From: CAZNDN01 sp964571815
GTDB taxonomy: Bacteria > Fibrobacterota > Chitinivibrionia > Chitinivibrionales > WJKA01
Length of the DNA: 6,628 bases
Direction: 5' to 3'
Assembly: GCA_964571815.1 (NCBI GenBank)
Contig: CAZNDN010000186.1
Span: 1 to 6,628, forward strand
The notes below the pieces were generated by a model. The model had not been told where the DNA came from. It ran no database searches and saw only the letters and a program-made list of their open reading frames with translations. Shown here piece after piece: positions 5,424-6,628 of this stretch. Positions within the stretch are counted from its first letter, which is position 1. Each line of letters begins with the position of its first letter. Both the position numbers and the translations under genes were made by a program.

Positions 5424-6628
5424 CTACCCGGAATCACCGGAGGACAGGGGGGCATCCGCACGATGGGGATGGGCAGGCCCGGTCGGGGAACGTGTGGAGC
5501 TTCGCTCCACGATAAGGCCGTCGATCTGAACCGGCTTCTTGCCGGCCCACTTGTTATGGCGGGGAGAGAGGACAAAATCGAGCATGTTGTGCACCAGCGC
5601 CGGGATATTGAAATCGTAGGAGGTGATGCCGTACCATATTGATGAATAGGTGTTGTCAAAGCCCACGAGCGAAAACCGGCGGGACACGTCGATCCCCTTC
5701 TCGATCAGGTAGCGCATCGCCTCCACTGCTACGGTGTCGTTTGCCGCAACCCAGGCGGTATGAAAGTCGCAGGCGAGAGCGCGGTCAAAAAGGATTCGCA
5801 TTCTCCTTATGAACTCTATGTTGGCCAGGGTATATCCCCGAAGCGACTGCATGATCGGATCGATCCGGCTCAGTGCAAGCGGATCGGCTTTCTCCGTCCA
5901 TCGGGAGTAAGATTCGAGCACGGCGCTGAAACCATACCGTCGAGCAAGCAGCTCTTCGTTCTGGTCCCGTGAGATGTCAACGCTCTGGTCCAAGGTGTAG
6001 GCGGTGACTCCTTGTGCATGCCCGGCTTTCTTGAATATCGAGTCAAGACCGGCAAGTCGCCTTACCGACCAGAGCGAGCGGTGGTAGGGTGAAAGAAAGG
6101 CAACGCTGGTGTGGTCTTTCTCAAGGAGGATCCTGCCCGCGATCCTTCCGCAATGCTCCGATGTGCTCACTTCGAAGAACTTGATCGCATGCGGCTGCTG
6201 ATAGTATTGCGACAGTTTCCATTCGCCCAGTTGATCGAATACGGCCATGGGCTTGTGAAAGCGCCGCAGATAGTGCAGGATGGTCGTGGGCTCCGGCTTG
6301 GTCGTCGATTCCATGATCAGGACCAGAAACCCGAAGAAGTCGCCCAGCTCGTTGAGATCCTCAAACACTCCACGGGAAACCGAACTGAACATCAGTTTGC
6401 TGTCTTCAATGAAATAGGCAGTCGATGAGAGGTTGAGCTGTTTCCTGGCACACTCGGTACCGACGGTACGAAGGAAGGTCTCGTTGATCGCGTTGGCGGG
6501 AAACTCGCCTTTCTTGTTGCCGGGGCACAACAGGAGAATGGATTCGCCGGTCTTCTTTCCGCCGGCGGAGGGGACCATGTATCCCCGATGATACGGTACG
6601 AGGAGATGGTCGTGGTAGAGCGCCTCCA
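5424..6628 (-). CDS. GntR/LacI-like transcriptional regulator, 5' end outside window
   Basis: The frame is open from the right window edge to TAG at 5424, giving 401 visible residues; the DNA-binding domain lies beyond the edge. The first visible residues, including LLVPYHRGYMV, look like the wing of a GntR winged helix (usual pattern LLxxxxGxGxfV), so the ATG at 6578 is probably internal. The rest is a LacI-type periplasmic-binding-protein-like domain: SILLLCPGN opening strand; FGFLVLIME and PMAVFDQLG strands; GRIAGRILLEKDHTSVAFLSP, the usual subdomain crossover with a conserved helix and strand; the TAWVAANDTVAVEAMRYL helix; and FSLVGFDNT near the end, closing with LIVERSST. It should bind a small ligand in the cytoplasm and control transcription, perhaps of the HzsA-like gene downstream. 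The final ~20 residues after VERSST are low-complexity and beyond the usual domain. It is a paralogue of the fragment at the left edge. Confidence 0.88.
   Translation of the reverse strand, partial: EALYHDHLLVPYHRGYMVPSAGGKKTGESILLLCPGNKKGEFPANAINETFLRTVGTECARKQLNLSSTAYFIEDSKLMFSSVSRGVFEDLNELGDFFGFLVLIMESTTKPEPTTILHYLRRFHKPMAVFDQLGEWKLSQYYQQPHAIKFFEVSTSEHCGRIAGRILLEKDHTSVAFLSPYHRSLWSVRRLAGLDSIFKKAGHAQGVTAYTLDQSVDISRDQNEELLARRYGFSAVLESYSRWTEKADPLALSRIDPIMQSLRGYTLANIEFIRRMRILFDRALACDFHTAWVAANDTVAVEAMRYLIEKGIDVSRRFSLVGFDNTYSSIWYGITSYDFNIPALVHNMLDFVLSPRHNKWAGKKPVQIDGLIVERSSTRSPTGPAHPHRADAPLSSGDSG

Noticed and set aside
5494..5510. GTGGAGC-TTC-GCTCCAC hairpin near the 3' end of the right regulator
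   Set aside because: It lies inside conserved coding sequence (the VERSST segment) and is followed by no T-run; most likely coincidental.
5303..5659. 118-codon minus-strand frame overlapping the regulator 3' end
   Set aside because: Ser/Pro/Arg-rich out-of-frame shadow of the regulator with no domain or convincing ribosome-binding site.

Overview
The window reads as a GC-rich bacterial chromosome segment built around one large sensor kinase gene. The best phylum-level guess is the Planctomycetota/Verrucomicrobiota group (Kiritimatiellota or Lentisphaerota-like). This rests on two paralogous regulators that couple a GntR-like N-terminus to a LacI-like ligand-binding domain, and on a secreted protein resembling HzsA-related (hydrazine synthase alpha-like) proteins, both of which I associate with those phyla. 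The assignment is inference; no rRNA or marker gene is present.

Layout, left to right. (1) Bases 1-218, + strand: the last ~70 codons of a LacI-type ligand-binding regulator, cut by the window edge. (2) 219-384: an intergenic leader with a perfect 12-bp inverted repeat followed by two short hairpins that share sequence with their neighbours, then a good Shine-Dalgarno. (3) 385-3942, + strand: an intact 1185-residue hybrid histidine kinase with a signal peptide, two tandem periplasmic solute-binding domains, one membrane helix, two PAS domains, HisKA, HATPase and a C-terminal receiver. (4) 3943-4298: a gene-free stretch with an 8-bp hairpin and a ~95-nt imperfect palindrome with A-run and T-run ends, placed as a bidirectional terminator between converging genes. 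(5) 4299-5142, - strand: a secreted HzsA-like protein that looks broken. Its N-terminal part (with signal peptide) and C-terminal part lie in different frames, and the protein stops right after a degraded haem-binding motif. (6) 5143-5423: an AT-rich promoter region with a TATATAA box abutting a 7-bp-arm palindrome, a tandem 8-bp repeat and a run of nine G (coding sense) just before the start codon. (7) 5424-6628, - strand: most of a second GntR/LacI-like regulator, missing only its DNA-binding domain beyond the right edge.

How the parts may work together. The kinase senses small polar ligands in the periplasm through two solute-binding modules, but no HPt protein or response-regulator transcription factor lies beside it, so its output partner is elsewhere. 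The right-hand regulator is transcribed towards the HzsA-like gene, and the palindrome over that gene's putative promoter is a plausible operator for it. The two regulators are homologous and face each other across the kinase/HzsA-like block. No mobile element, CRISPR array, tRNA or rRNA was seen. The most interesting leads are the overlapping-hairpin leader of the kinase, the frameshifted HzsA-like gene with its lost haem ligand, and the operator-like palindrome.
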